Positions 9,195 through 19,811 of a DNA stretch of 53,813 bases are shown piece by piece (position 1 is the stretch's first letter; each line of letters opens with the position of its first letter). The notes under the pieces are model-generated. The model had not been told where the DNA came from and ran no database searches. It saw only the letters and a program-made list of their open reading frames with translations. The stretch is from the IMG/VR virus record IMGVR_UViG_3300010885_072082, positions 1-53,813 of that record; one strand, 5' to 3'. Origin of the DNA: a virus. The position numbers were made by a program, and so were the translations under genes.

Positions 9195-10126
9195 TGTCTT
9201 ACGATTTTCAAAGCCTCTGGGTGGAGCGGTATAGACCTAAAACTTTATCTGATTTTATTTGTACAGAAGAAGTAAAGAATTTTATTATAAGCTTTAAACA
9301 GAAAGAAGAAATACCAAATTTACTTTTTATAGGAAACCCGGGTATTGGTAAGTCTTCGCTAGCAAAAATCATTGTTAATGATGTTTTAGGTTGTCAATAT
9401 CTCTATATTAATGCTTCTGATGAGAACGGTATTGATACAATAAGAACTAAGGTTACTCATTTTGCACAAACTAAAAGTATTGACGGTAAGATTAAAGTAA
9501 TTATTCTTGATGAGTTCTGTGGGGTCTCGCTCGAAGGTCAGCGCGCTTTGAGAAATACTATGGAGGAATATGCTGGTATTACAAGATTTATTTTAACAGC
9601 TAATTACAAATACAAAGTCATACCCGCTATTCAGAGTAGATGTCAAGGTATTGATCTTACACCTCCTCAAGACTTAGTTATAAGAAAGTGTGCAAGTATT
9701 CTTAAGCAAGAAAGAGTTGCTGTTGATGATAGTCAAAAAGTATCGTTAGTTAAACTTATAAAGTCGCTTTATCCAGATCTTAGAAAGTGTATTAATGAAC
9801 TACAGAAGTGTTCTACCTCTGGTAAGCTGGTATTATCTGCTATTGACAACAACGAAGTGCTTTCTTTGATTTATACTGAAGTAAAAAATAAAAATATCGA
9901 GGTTATACGTAAGGCTATTATTGAATCTGAACAGACGTTTAATGCTGATTACATCAATCTTCTTAGACAGCTCTTTAACTATATAGATAGTAACGAAACA
10001 AATACAGAACTTAAGAAGATGTACTTACTAACAGTAGCTGAATATCTGTATAGAGGTCAGTTTGTCCCTGATCAAGAAATTAATTGCTATGCCTGTCTTT
10101 TATCCCTAGCCGATATTAAGCTTTAA
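9194..10126 (+). CDS. 44: Sliding-clamp loader large subunit (gp44-like AAA+ ATPase)
   Basis: 310 residues, close to T4 gp44 (319). The N-terminus has the clamp-loader signature W-V-E-R-Y-R-P-K (9-16). Walker A is G-N-P-G-I-G-K-S-S (47-55), Walker B V-I-I-L-D-E-F-C (102-109), sensor 1 I-L-T-A-N-Y (133-138), and the S-R-C motif with its arginine finger is at 148-150. In T4 a gp44 tetramer with one gp62 loads the gp45 clamp onto primer-template junctions, and gp45 also activates late transcription. No gp62 or gp45 gene is visible here. The ATG overlaps the dUTPase stop codon. Confidence 0.92.
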   Translation: MSYDFQSLWVERYRPKTLSDFICTEEVKNFIISFKQKEEIPNLLFIGNPGIGKSSLAKIIVNDVLGCQYLYINASDENGIDTIRTKVTHFAQTKSIDGKIKVIILDEFCGVSLEGQRALRNTMEEYAGITRFILTANYKYKVIPAIQSRCQGIDLTPPQDLVIRKCASILKQERVAVDDSQKVSLVKLIKSLYPDLRKCINELQKCSTSGKLVLSAIDNNEVLSLIYTEVKNKNIEVIRKAIIESEQTFNADYINLLRQLFNYIDSNETNTELKKMYLLTVAEYLYRGQFVPDQEINCYACLLSLADIKL

Positions 10127-10722
10127 GGAAGATAATTTGCTGTATAAGAAGCAGGGTCATTATGACCTTTAGCAGGTGAAGATGGAATCACAACGTTAAC
10201 ATTATTTAATGAACGATCACCAGCTTCCATTTTACCATGCACGTCAGAACGACGTGTACCGGGTTTAGGTGAATAAAAAGGAACTTCTTCACCTTCTTCA
10301 TCCTTAACCTCTTTAGGTTTGATATTAATTTTTTCTTTTCTTTTAAATTTATCAGGAACAGGTGTAAGATTAGGATAGACATCGATTCTCGCGAGCATAT
10401 CCGGGTGAACAAGAACACCAGCTTCTTCAAAACGACCTGGAGCAATTTCACGACAAACTTCAATCATAACACCAGCTCCGGTATCATCTGTATTACCAGC
10501 ACCCATAACAGCAGGGAAGGTATTTGTAATGTTCTTAACCCTCAGTGCACATCCATCATTAATAAGATCTTTAACAAACTTTACAATTTCATCAGACGAT
10601 TTTTTAATAAAGTCATGCTTTAGGGCATTATCCTTAAATTTAACAATATCGCTAACTTCAAAGCCTCCGCGGTTTGTGCACCTCATCCAGCTTTCATAGA
10701 GTTTTAAGAACTTTTTATTCAT
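10123..10722 (-). CDS. Hypothetical phage protein, late promoter
   Basis: 199 residues, not recognised. It begins M-N-K-K-F-L-K-L-Y-E-S-W and has a globular N-terminal half, a Lys/Glu-rich linker (about residues 120-145) and a polar C-terminal tail ending in A-N-Y-L-P. It converges with the clamp loader (4-nt overlap of the 3' ends) and diverges from gp25, from which it is separated by 62 nt holding two back-to-back late-promoter octamers. Late expression suggests a structural or morphogenetic role. Confidence 0.7.
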   Translation of the reverse strand: MNKKFLKLYESWMRCTNRGGFEVSDIVKFKDNALKHDFIKKSSDEIVKFVKDLINDGCALRVKNITNTFPAVMGAGNTDDTGAGVMIEVCREIAPGRFEEAGVLVHPDMLARIDVYPNLTPVPDKFKRKEKINIKPKEVKDEEGEEVPFYSPKPGTRRSDVHGKMEAGDRSLNNVNVVIPSSPAKGHNDPASYTANYLP

Positions 10723-10729
10723 CGTTAAT

Positions 10730-10737
10730 TATTTATG
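10730..10737 (-). promoter_or_regulatory. Late-promoter octamer for the 199-aa minus gene
   Basis: Read on the minus strand, CATAAATA lies 7 nt before the ATG at 10722. It is one half of a divergent late-promoter pair with the gp25 promoter. Confidence 0.6.
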
Positions 10738-10771
10738 TCTTTGTCGATTGTTTTCAAAAGACTTTAGAAGT

Positions 10772-10779
10772 AATAAATA
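10772..10779 (+). promoter_or_regulatory. Late-promoter octamer for gp25
   Basis: AATAAATA ends exactly 5 nt before the GTG at 10785, so with T4 geometry transcription would start on the G of that codon. This also supports GTG as the true gp25 start. Confidence 0.65.
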
Positions 10780-10784
10780 CTTAT

Positions 10785-11291
10785 GTGGCAACTATCAAGT
10801 TAACTTCGCTCATTGACAGCCCTCCTAAAACCTACGATAATTGGAGGTATACAGATTTACATTTAGATTTCAACCCTGTCTATAAAAGAGCTCCATTCGG
10901 TCAATTTACGCGTAATAATGAAGTATTACGTGAAGGTGAAATAGTAGACATAGCAGTAGATCATGATTTAGGAGCAATAAAAAATTCATTAGTTAATTTA
11001 TTTTTAACTATACCTGGTCAAAAAATCTTAAACCCATATTTTGGTATTAATTTACTTAGATATCTTTTTGAGCCATGTAGTGTGAGTATAGCGGATTTAA
11101 TAGGTAATGAAATAGTAGCAGGTATTACAAAATTTGAACCGAGAGTTATTTTACAAAAAGTTCGTGTAATAGCTGACCCGGAAAACAATCAATATATAAT
11201 AACAATTATTATTTCAATTCCTACAGTAGATACTGGTAGTTTACAACTAGTGGGTAAATTAAGTACTTCAGGCTTTGTTTTTGTTTCATAA
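10785..11291 (+). CDS. 25: Baseplate wedge protein gp25-like (TssE/gp25 family)
   Basis: 168 residues from a GTG start. An in-frame start at 10674 is possible but would overlap the divergent minus-strand gene and lie upstream of the late promoter; the ATG two bases before the GTG leads into an early stop. The family signature is clear: P-Y-F-G-I-N-L-L-R-Y-L-F-E-P followed by F-E-P-R-V, containing the conserved E-P-R core motif of gp25 and T6SS TssE. gp25 links the wedge to gp53, gp6 and the sheath and helps nucleate sheath assembly. gp6 follows after 3 nt. Confidence 0.85.
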   Translation: MATIKLTSLIDSPPKTYDNWRYTDLHLDFNPVYKRAPFGQFTRNNEVLREGEIVDIAVDHDLGAIKNSLVNLFLTIPGQKILNPYFGINLLRYLFEPCSVSIADLIGNEIVAGITKFEPRVILQKVRVIADPENNQYIITIIISIPTVDTGSLQLVGKLSTSGFVFVS

Positions 11292-11294
11292 TTT

Positions 11295-13145
11295 ATGGCT
11301 AATACTACACAATATAATGATTTTAATTTACCCATAGACGGGTATGCTGCGTTTGATGCTTTAAGCCTAAAAAATTTAATAATCAAGCGCTTAAATTCAT
11401 CTAATACATATACAGATCAACGCTATGAGGGCAGCAATCTATCAGCAGTGATTGACATTATTGCTTATGCATATCATGTTCTATTGTTTTATCTAAACCG
11501 TACAAGCTCAGAAAGCACATTTACTACTGCTGAGCTTTATGAAAATGTCAATAAAATTGTTAAATTAATAGGTTACAATCCAATAGGTAAACAGACATCA
11601 ATTTTACCATTCAAAGCTACAAGCAACGGTAATCTTGAAGTAGGTACATTTACAATTCCTAGATATTCTTTCTTTAATATTAACGGTACAGTATATTCAT
11701 TTAATAATGATATTACATTTACAAATCCTAGTAGTAAGCAGGGATCTTTAATGGATCTTCAAGATAATAACTTACTCTATCAAGGTGTATATACTGAATA
11801 TCCTTCTTATTTTGCTACAGGTGCACCTAATGAAACTATAATCATGGCACTTACCGATCCTAATGGTCAAAACATTAGTATTGATCATTTTAATATAGAT
11901 GTTTATGTTAAGGATAACAGCGTAACAAACGCTAAATGGGTAAAATGGACAGCAACACAATCTTTATTTTTAGAGCGCTCAAACGCAACAAAATATGAAA
12001 TAAGACTCAATGAAAATAGTAGATATGAAATTAAATTTGGTGATAATATAGCTGGTAAGCAACTATCACTAAATTCTGAAGTTGCTATTTATTATCTACA
12101 AACTGCAGAGGCGAAAGGTGAAATCGGACTCGGCTTGCTCGATAATAAGCTACTGTATTTCTATAAGACGACAAGATATAATTCTATTCTTGCAGATACG
12201 TTCTCTGTCAATCTTACACCTCTAACACAACTTCAGTCTAAAAACATTTTGTTTACAAATACTGAGTCTTCTACACAATTTATCGATATTGAAGATGCAA
12301 ACAGTATTAAATCTAATGCACCAAAAACATTTAGAAGCCAGTTCAGACTTATAACTACCGATGACTTTATAACATATATAAGTAAAAACTATAGTAATAT
12401 TATTTCTTCTGTTAAAGTTGTTAATAATTATGATTATATCTCAGGTCATATGAAATACTTTTTTGACTTGGGTGTAACAAATCCTAATAACGAGTCACGT
12501 GTACTTTTTAATCAGGTTAAATTTTCTAATACTTGCAATTTTAATAATGTATACATTTATGCAGTACCTAAATTAATTAAAACATCATCTCTTAATACTA
12601 GAACAAATTATCTCAATAATACACAAAAGCAGTTAATTATTAACGAACTACAAAACGTAAAATTAACAACTGCAGAAATTATAGTAAATGATCCTGTATA
12701 TACTGCAGTAGATCTCGGTATAGCGGCTGTAGATGAAAAGCTTTTACCTTCTATATCTGATACCACGAATCTCGTTATAACAAGATCATTTACTTCAAAA
12801 ATAGACGAAGCACATATAAAGCAAGTAATTTCTAGCATTTTTACAAAATATTTTTCTACTACAAATGACAATCTTGGCTTAAAATTATCAATTACTGATC
12901 TGACAAATCAAATATTAGCTATCGAAGGTGTACTTAATATCAGCACTCAACGCACGATTAACGGTGTATTAAACACCGTACCTGGTATAAGTCTTATGCT
13001 TTATAATCCTGTATATTCGGATACAGATATAGTTATTATAACACAAGATATCAATTTACCGTATTTTAAGTTTCCATATCTCAATAACCAATCAAATTTT
13101 GCTAACAAGATAAAGGTTATTAATTCAAATACATTGAGTATATAA
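11295..13145 (+). CDS. 6: Baseplate wedge protein gp6-like
   Basis: 616 residues, near the 660 of T4 gp6. The N-terminus has the family pattern A-Y-A-Y-H-V-L-L-F-Y-L-N, then L-Y-E-N-V-N-K-I-V-K-L-I-G-Y-N-P, which matches the start of gp6/J-type baseplate proteins. The rest is a chain of beta-rich domains, with a conserved-looking dimerisation region near the C-terminus. gp6 forms the ring that joins the wedges around the hub. It directly follows gp25, the usual gp25-gp6 pairing of contractile injection systems. No Shine-Dalgarno sequence; 3 nt gap suggests coupled translation. Confidence 0.8.
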   Translation: MANTTQYNDFNLPIDGYAAFDALSLKNLIIKRLNSSNTYTDQRYEGSNLSAVIDIIAYAYHVLLFYLNRTSSESTFTTAELYENVNKIVKLIGYNPIGKQTSILPFKATSNGNLEVGTFTIPRYSFFNINGTVYSFNNDITFTNPSSKQGSLMDLQDNNLLYQGVYTEYPSYFATGAPNETIIMALTDPNGQNISIDHFNIDVYVKDNSVTNAKWVKWTATQSLFLERSNATKYEIRLNENSRYEIKFGDNIAGKQLSLNSEVAIYYLQTAEAKGEIGLGLLDNKLLYFYKTTRYNSILADTFSVNLTPLTQLQSKNILFTNTESSTQFIDIEDANSIKSNAPKTFRSQFRLITTDDFITYISKNYSNIISSVKVVNNYDYISGHMKYFFDLGVTNPNNESRVLFNQVKFSNTCNFNNVYIYAVPKLIKTSSLNTRTNYLNNTQKQLIINELQNVKLTTAEIIVNDPVYTAVDLGIAAVDEKLLPSISDTTNLVITRSFTSKIDEAHIKQVISSIFTKYFSTTNDNLGLKLSITDLTNQILAIEGVLNISTQRTINGVLNTVPGISLMLYNPVYSDTDIVIITQDINLPYFKFPYLNNQSNFANKIKVINSNTLSI

Positions 13146-13157
13146 TAATGTGTAACA

Positions 13158-16100
13158 ATGTCAACATATCTTAAACAAACCCATATTCTTTATAACGTTG
13201 TTGATTATACAAATCAAAATGTACTGTCTACCTATTCACTTTCTTCTACACCATTAAAATTTATTCCTGATTTTACAACATCTAATTTACTATCAGGTAC
13301 AAGAGTCTTTTCAAATAAAATATTGAGATGGGATTTCGGTGATGGTAATTTTTCAAATGAACTAACACCTATTCATTGGTATAAATGGCCTGGTCAGTAT
13401 GCTGTAGCGTTAACGGTATATGATAATTACGGTGAGGCTTACGATAGTACCTATAACACTACTATTAATGTCTATGATTTTATATCTACAAAAATTGACT
13501 ATATTGATACCGGTAAAATAATTTTTGATATACCTGCAGGTCAATTATCAGACCCTATAGATATCAATACCTACAGTAGCTGGCAGAATACAAAATATAT
13601 AACAAAAAATGGATTTACAGTAAACTTATATGCGTCTGGCGCAAGAGGTGATTATGAATATATTGATAATGTTTTAAAGGATAAATGGACACATTTACGC
13701 TCTCTTAGCAGATTTTACACACTATCGACAGTTAATAATAATGCTTCATATACACCTATCGATAAATTATATATTAATCCTATACCTGTATATGCAAATA
13801 TAGAAAACAACAATATACAAATTTGTGAACCCGATGCCCCTGGTGCCTTATTAGTAGGCTTAACAGGCACAGGGCGATTCTGGTATACTGATGATAGACC
13901 AGGACAACTTACAACAGAAGATAATCCTATTTTTATTTTTGCTACACTTGATAATAAAGGATTTAATGACAGCTTCACTATAAAGAATAATTCTTACGAT
14001 GTAATATCATACCCGCCTGCAGGATATCAAACCATAGAACCTGTAGTAATTTCAAATATTAAAATCAGATTTAACCCTGCTGCAAGACTCACCGTAACAA
14101 CAACAGGTATAGATGGAGAAGGTAATGAACCTATAACATCATTTGATATACCTGTTATTAGCTGGCAGAACACAGATATTCCATATATAGTAAAATTTAA
14201 AAATCAAAATAGTTATACAACAAAAAATTACCCCCCACTCTCTTCCTCTAGTGTCACAAACGTTGTATATGATTTAGATATACCGTATTATAATTTACAA
14301 ACCGGTATTTTATATAAAGACGAATCTGGGATATATCAACCGTTAAGCGGTGTTACATTTTATGAAGATTTTAATGAAAATTCACCTCAATCGCTAGGAG
14401 CGTTTTATAAAGGGTTTTTTATACCAACACAATCTTCTGAAAATTGCGTTCTCACGGCATCTATTACATTATTGGAACCTGTATATTATGCAAAAGATGC
14501 ACTTGTAGGTTGGATATCTGTACCGTCATATAGCTCAGCTTTTCAGATTTTAAGAAGCAGTAATTATTCAGGCTTCGATAATAGTGTATCTGTATCATTC
14601 ATAGATAATAATCCCTTTGTAAACACAGAAACTAATTTTGGTATATACGGTATAACTGTGGCACCCTCTGGAGCAACAAGTAATCTTGATTATCAAACTT
14701 GGTTTGCTGACGCCTATAATGATACTATCATAAAATATGATATATATGGTAATTTACAATCACTATATTATACAACAGATATAAACAATAATAAAACATA
14801 TTTTTATAATATACCACTATCTGCAGCACCAACTATCGTAAATAACGTTGTTACGTTCGTTGATTATAGATCACCAACACTCTCAATAGCTACACCAACA
14901 CAAATAGCACTCGACAGTTATAGTGACCTCTGGGTTTCTCTTGTAGATAGTGGTTATGTATTAAAGATTAATAATACTACAGGTTATATTGTTTGTGTTG
15001 CGGTACCAAGTGGTACTAATCTAGATCTCTCATTAAGTGGTAGCTACAATCAATATAATGGCGTCGCCGGTGATGGCTTATTTGAACCATCATCAGTAGA
15101 TACTGATTTAGATAATAATATCTGGGTATGTTATACTAATCCTGCATCCGCTATGGTGATAAAATACCGTGGTATAGGTAATTTTACGTTAAACGCTGAT
15201 ATTCTCAATACCATAACCTTTCCTACAAATATAGTACCAGATGAAGTTTTTACAGATAGAAATAGAAATGTCTGGGTAACCACAACAAATTACAGCAGCA
15301 ATAATAACACATTTGATACACGTAATGACCTCCTTTACAAATTTGATATAGAGGGTAATCTCTTACCGGGGTACCCTTTAAGCGGGTTTAAAGGCTTTGC
15401 TTATATTACAATAGACGTAAATCAAAACGCATGGATTGCACATGGCAGAAATCTAATAACAAGAGTAGATGGATTAACAAATGTAATAACTAATTATTCA
15501 CCCTTTATTGATGCAAACAATACCGATGGTAATATAACAGATTATATTTGTAGTATAGGTGGTATAACAAGTGACACAGCAAATAATCTCTGGGTAATTA
15601 ATAATTTTAGTCAAAAGCTGTGTATATTTGATATTAAAAATGCTACAGATAAAGTATTACCAATAAAAAATGTATTCGAGCTTAATTACCCTACATCTGA
15701 TATATTACCTATTAGTAGTTACAATACGCCGATAGATATATCTAATCTACCTTACAGTAGCACAGGTGTAAAAGAATTCAGAGCTTACGGTGATTGGAAT
15801 GGATTTAGATGGATAAATAAATATTCTGCACCACAGAGTACTGTAAGAACAATAACAGGTTCATCAAATCTATTCAACATTTACCCCTCAACAGGTAAAG
15901 ATAATATCTCTAAATTAAATGAAAATTGGAATGCATCTGGATACTATAACAACCTTAGATATCAAGAATCGTTAGTTGATAAAAATGTATTTTTTAATGA
16001 TTTTCTTGGTGTAATTTTAGGCAATATTTCAGCTCAACCTTATGAACTAGGCAAAACAATTTACGAAAAGATTGCTAATTTTACAGATAATAACGCTGAT

Positions 16101-16733
16101 ATTAGTAAATGTAATTTAGAAACTCTCTTAGCATTTTGTGCAGAATTATCAGTAGAATTTGAAAACTATAACTATTTATTTCCACCACAATTACGTAGAT
16201 TAATTGATCTTTATTCCATAAAACAGAGTTTATTGTGGGGGGGAATAAATAACTACTCAACAAATTTTGATAAAAGGGGTACACAGTTTGCAAACGGGTA
16301 CTATGGTATAAACCTAGGTTCAAAAATAGACATAAATACCGGTATTATTACAGTAGGGACACCTATTGTTGCTTTTGAAAAATTTTCACAAAACTATCTA
16401 TTAACAAATACAAATTTATTTGATAATATAGGTAAAAGCTTGCCGCTTTCGAGCTATAGCGTCGACTGGGGATGGAATCTTGTGGATAATAATTCTTCTG
16501 GTGTGGTAATAGGTGAATATTATGATTTTTATCAATATATACCTGTACAGAGTAATGTATATCAAGATGGTATTATAGATTGGACCAATACAGGTACAAC
16601 ACTATCACCAGTAAATAGTTCCTTTGAAAGCTGGAGCAAAACAAATGGTATAGTACAAACAGGTATAAGTTACGAATTAACAAAAGGCATGAAGTTATTT
16701 ACATCAGCTGCAAATATCGTATACAATAGCTAA
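13158..16733 (+). CDS. Giant baseplate/tail protein with PKD domain and beta-propeller
   Basis: 1191 residues. Residues about 50-105 form a PKD-like domain (W-D-F-G-D-G-N then a P-G-Q-Y-A-V-A-L-T-V-Y-D strand). Between about 510 and 840 there are six NHL/SMP-30-like propeller blades, each with a D-x-x-x-N-x-W-[VI] core (for example S-D-L-W-V-S, N-N-I-W-V-C, R-N-V-W-V-T, N-A-W-I-A). The C-terminal 250 residues are a different domain, helical then beta-rich. Position after gp6 is that of T4 gp7, the wedge core; the C-terminal domain may play that part, with the propeller as an added host- or fibre-binding module. That role is inferred. Confidence 0.6.
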   Translation: MSTYLKQTHILYNVVDYTNQNVLSTYSLSSTPLKFIPDFTTSNLLSGTRVFSNKILRWDFGDGNFSNELTPIHWYKWPGQYAVALTVYDNYGEAYDSTYNTTINVYDFISTKIDYIDTGKIIFDIPAGQLSDPIDINTYSSWQNTKYITKNGFTVNLYASGARGDYEYIDNVLKDKWTHLRSLSRFYTLSTVNNNASYTPIDKLYINPIPVYANIENNNIQICEPDAPGALLVGLTGTGRFWYTDDRPGQLTTEDNPIFIFATLDNKGFNDSFTIKNNSYDVISYPPAGYQTIEPVVISNIKIRFNPAARLTVTTTGIDGEGNEPITSFDIPVISWQNTDIPYIVKFKNQNSYTTKNYPPLSSSSVTNVVYDLDIPYYNLQTGILYKDESGIYQPLSGVTFYEDFNENSPQSLGAFYKGFFIPTQSSENCVLTASITLLEPVYYAKDALVGWISVPSYSSAFQILRSSNYSGFDNSVSVSFIDNNPFVNTETNFGIYGITVAPSGATSNLDYQTWFADAYNDTIIKYDIYGNLQSLYYTTDINNNKTYFYNIPLSAAPTIVNNVVTFVDYRSPTLSIATPTQIALDSYSDLWVSLVDSGYVLKINNTTGYIVCVAVPSGTNLDLSLSGSYNQYNGVAGDGLFEPSSVDTDLDNNIWVCYTNPASAMVIKYRGIGNFTLNADILNTITFPTNIVPDEVFTDRNRNVWVTTTNYSSNNNTFDTRNDLLYKFDIEGNLLPGYPLSGFKGFAYITIDVNQNAWIAHGRNLITRVDGLTNVITNYSPFIDANNTDGNITDYICSIGGITSDTANNLWVINNFSQKLCIFDIKNATDKVLPIKNVFELNYPTSDILPISSYNTPIDISNLPYSSTGVKEFRAYGDWNGFRWINKYSAPQSTVRTITGSSNLFNIYPSTGKDNISKLNENWNASGYYNNLRYQESLVDKNVFFNDFLGVILGNISAQPYELGKTIYEKIANFTDNNADISKCNLETLLAFCAELSVEFENYNYLFPPQLRRLIDLYSIKQSLLWGGINNYSTNFDKRGTQFANGYYGINLGSKIDINTGIITVGTPIVAFEKFSQNYLLTNTNLFDNIGKSLPLSSYSVDWGWNLVDNNSSGVVIGEYYDFYQYIPVQSNVYQDGIIDWTNTGTTLSPVNSSFESWSKTNGIVQTGISYELTKGMKLFTSAANIVYNS

Positions 16734-16741
16734 GTATTGTT

Positions 16742-19700
16742 ATGGCGGAAAATAATATTTTTATTGATGAACGGTTAGAAAACTCAATAACATCCTTGAC
16801 GCCTGTAGTTAATCCAATCGACAATACGACCCCTCTTAGCTTTACAGATTGGTTAAAGTATAATACTAAGCTATTTACCACTACACAGGAGTTTCTTACA
16901 AGATATCAATCATATCTTGTTAATTGGTATGAAGTAAAGGGTATATCACAAGATACCGCCTCAACGGATATTATTAATCTTTACACTAATTTAATTAATA
17001 CTATTATAATTGATTATTCGTCAGCTGATGAACAGAGATTTTTAAAAAATATAGATGTAACAAATAGCCGTGAACTAACAGTAGCTATACCTTTTTTCGC
17101 AAAAAAAATAAAAGATATATGCTTGTATTATAGTACATTACGCGATCAAGTACAAACCACGGCTGTACAGTATAATTTAAAGGGATCTAATACTGGTATT
17201 GATAATTTGGTCTATGTTACCATTAATAGAAGTCTCCAATCACAGGATATAGTTAATCAATTTAGTACATTAAATTTAGTATTATCTGATATAGGTGCCA
17301 ACATGTATATAGATATTGAAGATCTATATGATACATACTCACACTACTATGATTTAAGCCCTATTCTACCTGCATCATCATATGATGTAAGTGTAGGTGA
17401 TAGAGAAAAATATTTTACCTTCAATCAAGAAGATATAGATCCTTTACAGTTTATAAATAGCAATCAAAGCATTGTAAGAGCCATATTATCATATCCTTTT
17501 TATCTAATTGAATTAGGAGATAATTTTACCATCGATCCACAAGTCAATTCAAGTCAACTTAATCTTCTTAAAGACCGTGACTTTATTAGTACAATTAATA
17601 ATGGTGATAATACTAATCTAAACATTATCAATCAAGCAACACTCACACAGGAATACATGGGTGTAGATTTTTATTATATTGCTACAGGTACTACAACAAC
17701 ACAATATACATCAGGGCAGCTTTTTAATGCCACGAGCAAATTTGCAAATATTCTTAATAAAAGATATCCCTCTATTGCCGCTATACCTAGCTCTGAATTT
17801 TTAAAAACAGCAAAAGAGATCGGACTCTTTTTTAAACCCGATAAAATCGGTCTATCTCAATTTACAAATTTTAACTTTAGAGCAGAAGTGGATTTAGCTA
17901 ATCTTACACCCAATACACTCTATTACTTTCCTGACCCTACCAAATACGGTAATATTTTAGGTAATACTAAATTAGAATTTAAAACACCATTTAAATTTTT
18001 TGAAGATAACTATTTTAATAAGATAGACTTTTCAAATCAATTTTATTTTGGAGATGTTTATTCTCACCCTTTTCATCAAACACTAAGAGCATATCAAACA
18101 CGAGAACAATCTCTTGACTACTCTGATTCAGGCCTTTCAAGATATATAGATTCGCAAGATTTTTTCACAGGTACATTTGATACGATTTGGAGTCATCCGG
18201 ATATATATCCTCTTAAGTCCGTAAGTCAATATCCAATACAAGAGCGTCTAGCCAGTCTCTTAGGTACCGATAAAACATTATTTCAATATAAAACCGATGT
18301 ATACGGGAATGAATATGGTTTATATAAACCAACAAATATCAAACAACCCGTCCTGAGACCTGATAAAACAACATATATCGATTATATCTTTAATGGGTTC
18401 AATTTTACAGATTTAAATTACGGAAATGCAAACCCTTCATTAAATTATTCAGGATTAACAGCTTTTGCACCTAATAGTTTTAGTGGTTACAGTAATGTTG
18501 ACACTGTTGCTTCCTATACATTTGCTGCAAACCAAGCTACTGTAGATGCCTTTATTTCATATGATAATACAACTTATGAATGCTTAATTCGTGATGGTTT
18601 ATATTTTACAAAACCTAATAATAATCTATTACCTGACTATCCTAGTGATAGCTTTTTATATGATCCTGAAAGCGCATTACTTTATTATAATGAGTTAGTT
18701 GACGGTGCCCCTTCCTTTGTAACAAAACATCATGTATCAAATCATAGCGTATCTGCATATGCAGATTTTACTATCAACCCTACAACTATAGCAGAATATA
18801 TTGATTATGATGGAAATGCTTTTTATATAGATAGTTTAAGCGCTGAACCCTGCACACTCCAACCTTATACATTTAATTACACTGAACCTACAAATTTTTT
18901 CGATATACAGTTTCCCTACACTAACACAGAAGTTGATCTCTCTCTATCTGGAAAAAATGTAAATCGGGCTAGTTTGTATTATATGCGTAATATTGAACAC
19001 GGTGATTTGTATATAAGAAATGCTGATAGTACTATAATTGAACCTGCATCTGCTGCTCTCAGTGCACTTTTTATAAAATACCCAACAAACATACGCAACG
19101 AATTATATAATAATATTATTAATATAGATGTTTATTACGACACAATTCAAATTGAAACAGATAATTATCTAGTTTTTGATACTATTAAATACGATTATAC
19201 AACAAATAGTATTATAGGATCTGAAAAAGCATATACTGTATTATATAGAGGTATACATACAGAATTAGAAAAAATATCAAACGTTTGGTTTGATGAAAGC
19301 TTGAATCGACTATTCTATTGTAAAACAACTCTCTTTAGAGAATTTAGTGCTTCGAATGATAAAGCTATATATCCTGAAATCTATACAATAGATTTAGCAA
19401 CTAGACAAATAGTACAAATATATCCACCAAAAGTAAAAGAGAGTTTAATTTTTAATGATGTTAATCAATTTTCATTATATAATAAAATTATTGAACTGAA
19501 TATAGTGAGGGTTGAAAAGCCTGTACTCAGTTATAGTACAGAAACAGGGTTATTTACTATAACCTATCTTGGTAAGGATACAGCTAACTGTTTTTATATA
19601 GTTACAACACGCTTCCAGTATACTGGTACACAAGTTAATATAATATCATGTACATTACATACACCTTCTTCTAATGTCTACAATATTACCTTTGCAAGCC

Positions 19701-19798
19701 CTATTCATGATATATATCTCGATACCAATACTATCATTGGAACTTCAACAGGCTATGTAGATAGTAATGATAATACACTAGTATGGGGTCAGGTGTAA
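16742..19798 (+). CDS. Large baseplate/virion structural protein
   Basis: 1018 residues. The N-terminal 190 residues contain a helical region with F-L-K-N-I-D, I-P-F-F-A-K-K-I-K-D-I and a following L-K-G-S-N-T-G element. I recall this pattern from large wedge-like virion proteins of T4-type and jumbo phages. The rest is long, beta-rich and rich in Tyr, Asn and Asp. It follows the propeller protein after 8 nt and ends the plus-strand baseplate block, so a gp7/gp8-like wedge role is plausible but not shown. No signal peptide or membrane segment. Confidence 0.55.
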   Translation: MAENNIFIDERLENSITSLTPVVNPIDNTTPLSFTDWLKYNTKLFTTTQEFLTRYQSYLVNWYEVKGISQDTASTDIINLYTNLINTIIIDYSSADEQRFLKNIDVTNSRELTVAIPFFAKKIKDICLYYSTLRDQVQTTAVQYNLKGSNTGIDNLVYVTINRSLQSQDIVNQFSTLNLVLSDIGANMYIDIEDLYDTYSHYYDLSPILPASSYDVSVGDREKYFTFNQEDIDPLQFINSNQSIVRAILSYPFYLIELGDNFTIDPQVNSSQLNLLKDRDFISTINNGDNTNLNIINQATLTQEYMGVDFYYIATGTTTTQYTSGQLFNATSKFANILNKRYPSIAAIPSSEFLKTAKEIGLFFKPDKIGLSQFTNFNFRAEVDLANLTPNTLYYFPDPTKYGNILGNTKLEFKTPFKFFEDNYFNKIDFSNQFYFGDVYSHPFHQTLRAYQTREQSLDYSDSGLSRYIDSQDFFTGTFDTIWSHPDIYPLKSVSQYPIQERLASLLGTDKTLFQYKTDVYGNEYGLYKPTNIKQPVLRPDKTTYIDYIFNGFNFTDLNYGNANPSLNYSGLTAFAPNSFSGYSNVDTVASYTFAANQATVDAFISYDNTTYECLIRDGLYFTKPNNNLLPDYPSDSFLYDPESALLYYNELVDGAPSFVTKHHVSNHSVSAYADFTINPTTIAEYIDYDGNAFYIDSLSAEPCTLQPYTFNYTEPTNFFDIQFPYTNTEVDLSLSGKNVNRASLYYMRNIEHGDLYIRNADSTIIEPASAALSALFIKYPTNIRNELYNNIINIDVYYDTIQIETDNYLVFDTIKYDYTTNSIIGSEKAYTVLYRGIHTELEKISNVWFDESLNRLFYCKTTLFREFSASNDKAIYPEIYTIDLATRQIVQIYPPKVKESLIFNDVNQFSLYNKIIELNIVRVEKPVLSYSTETGLFTITYLGKDTANCFYIVTTRFQYTGTQVNIISCTLHTPSSNVYNITFASPIHDIYLDTNTIIGTSTGYVDSNDNTLVWGQV

Positions 19799-19811
19799 GA
19801 ATACAATAAAA

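Noticed and set aside
10674-10784. Longer N-terminus for gp25 starting at 10674
   Set aside because: It would overlap the divergent gene and the late promoter; the extra residues look unlike a gp25 start, and the GTG at 10785 is at exact promoter spacing.
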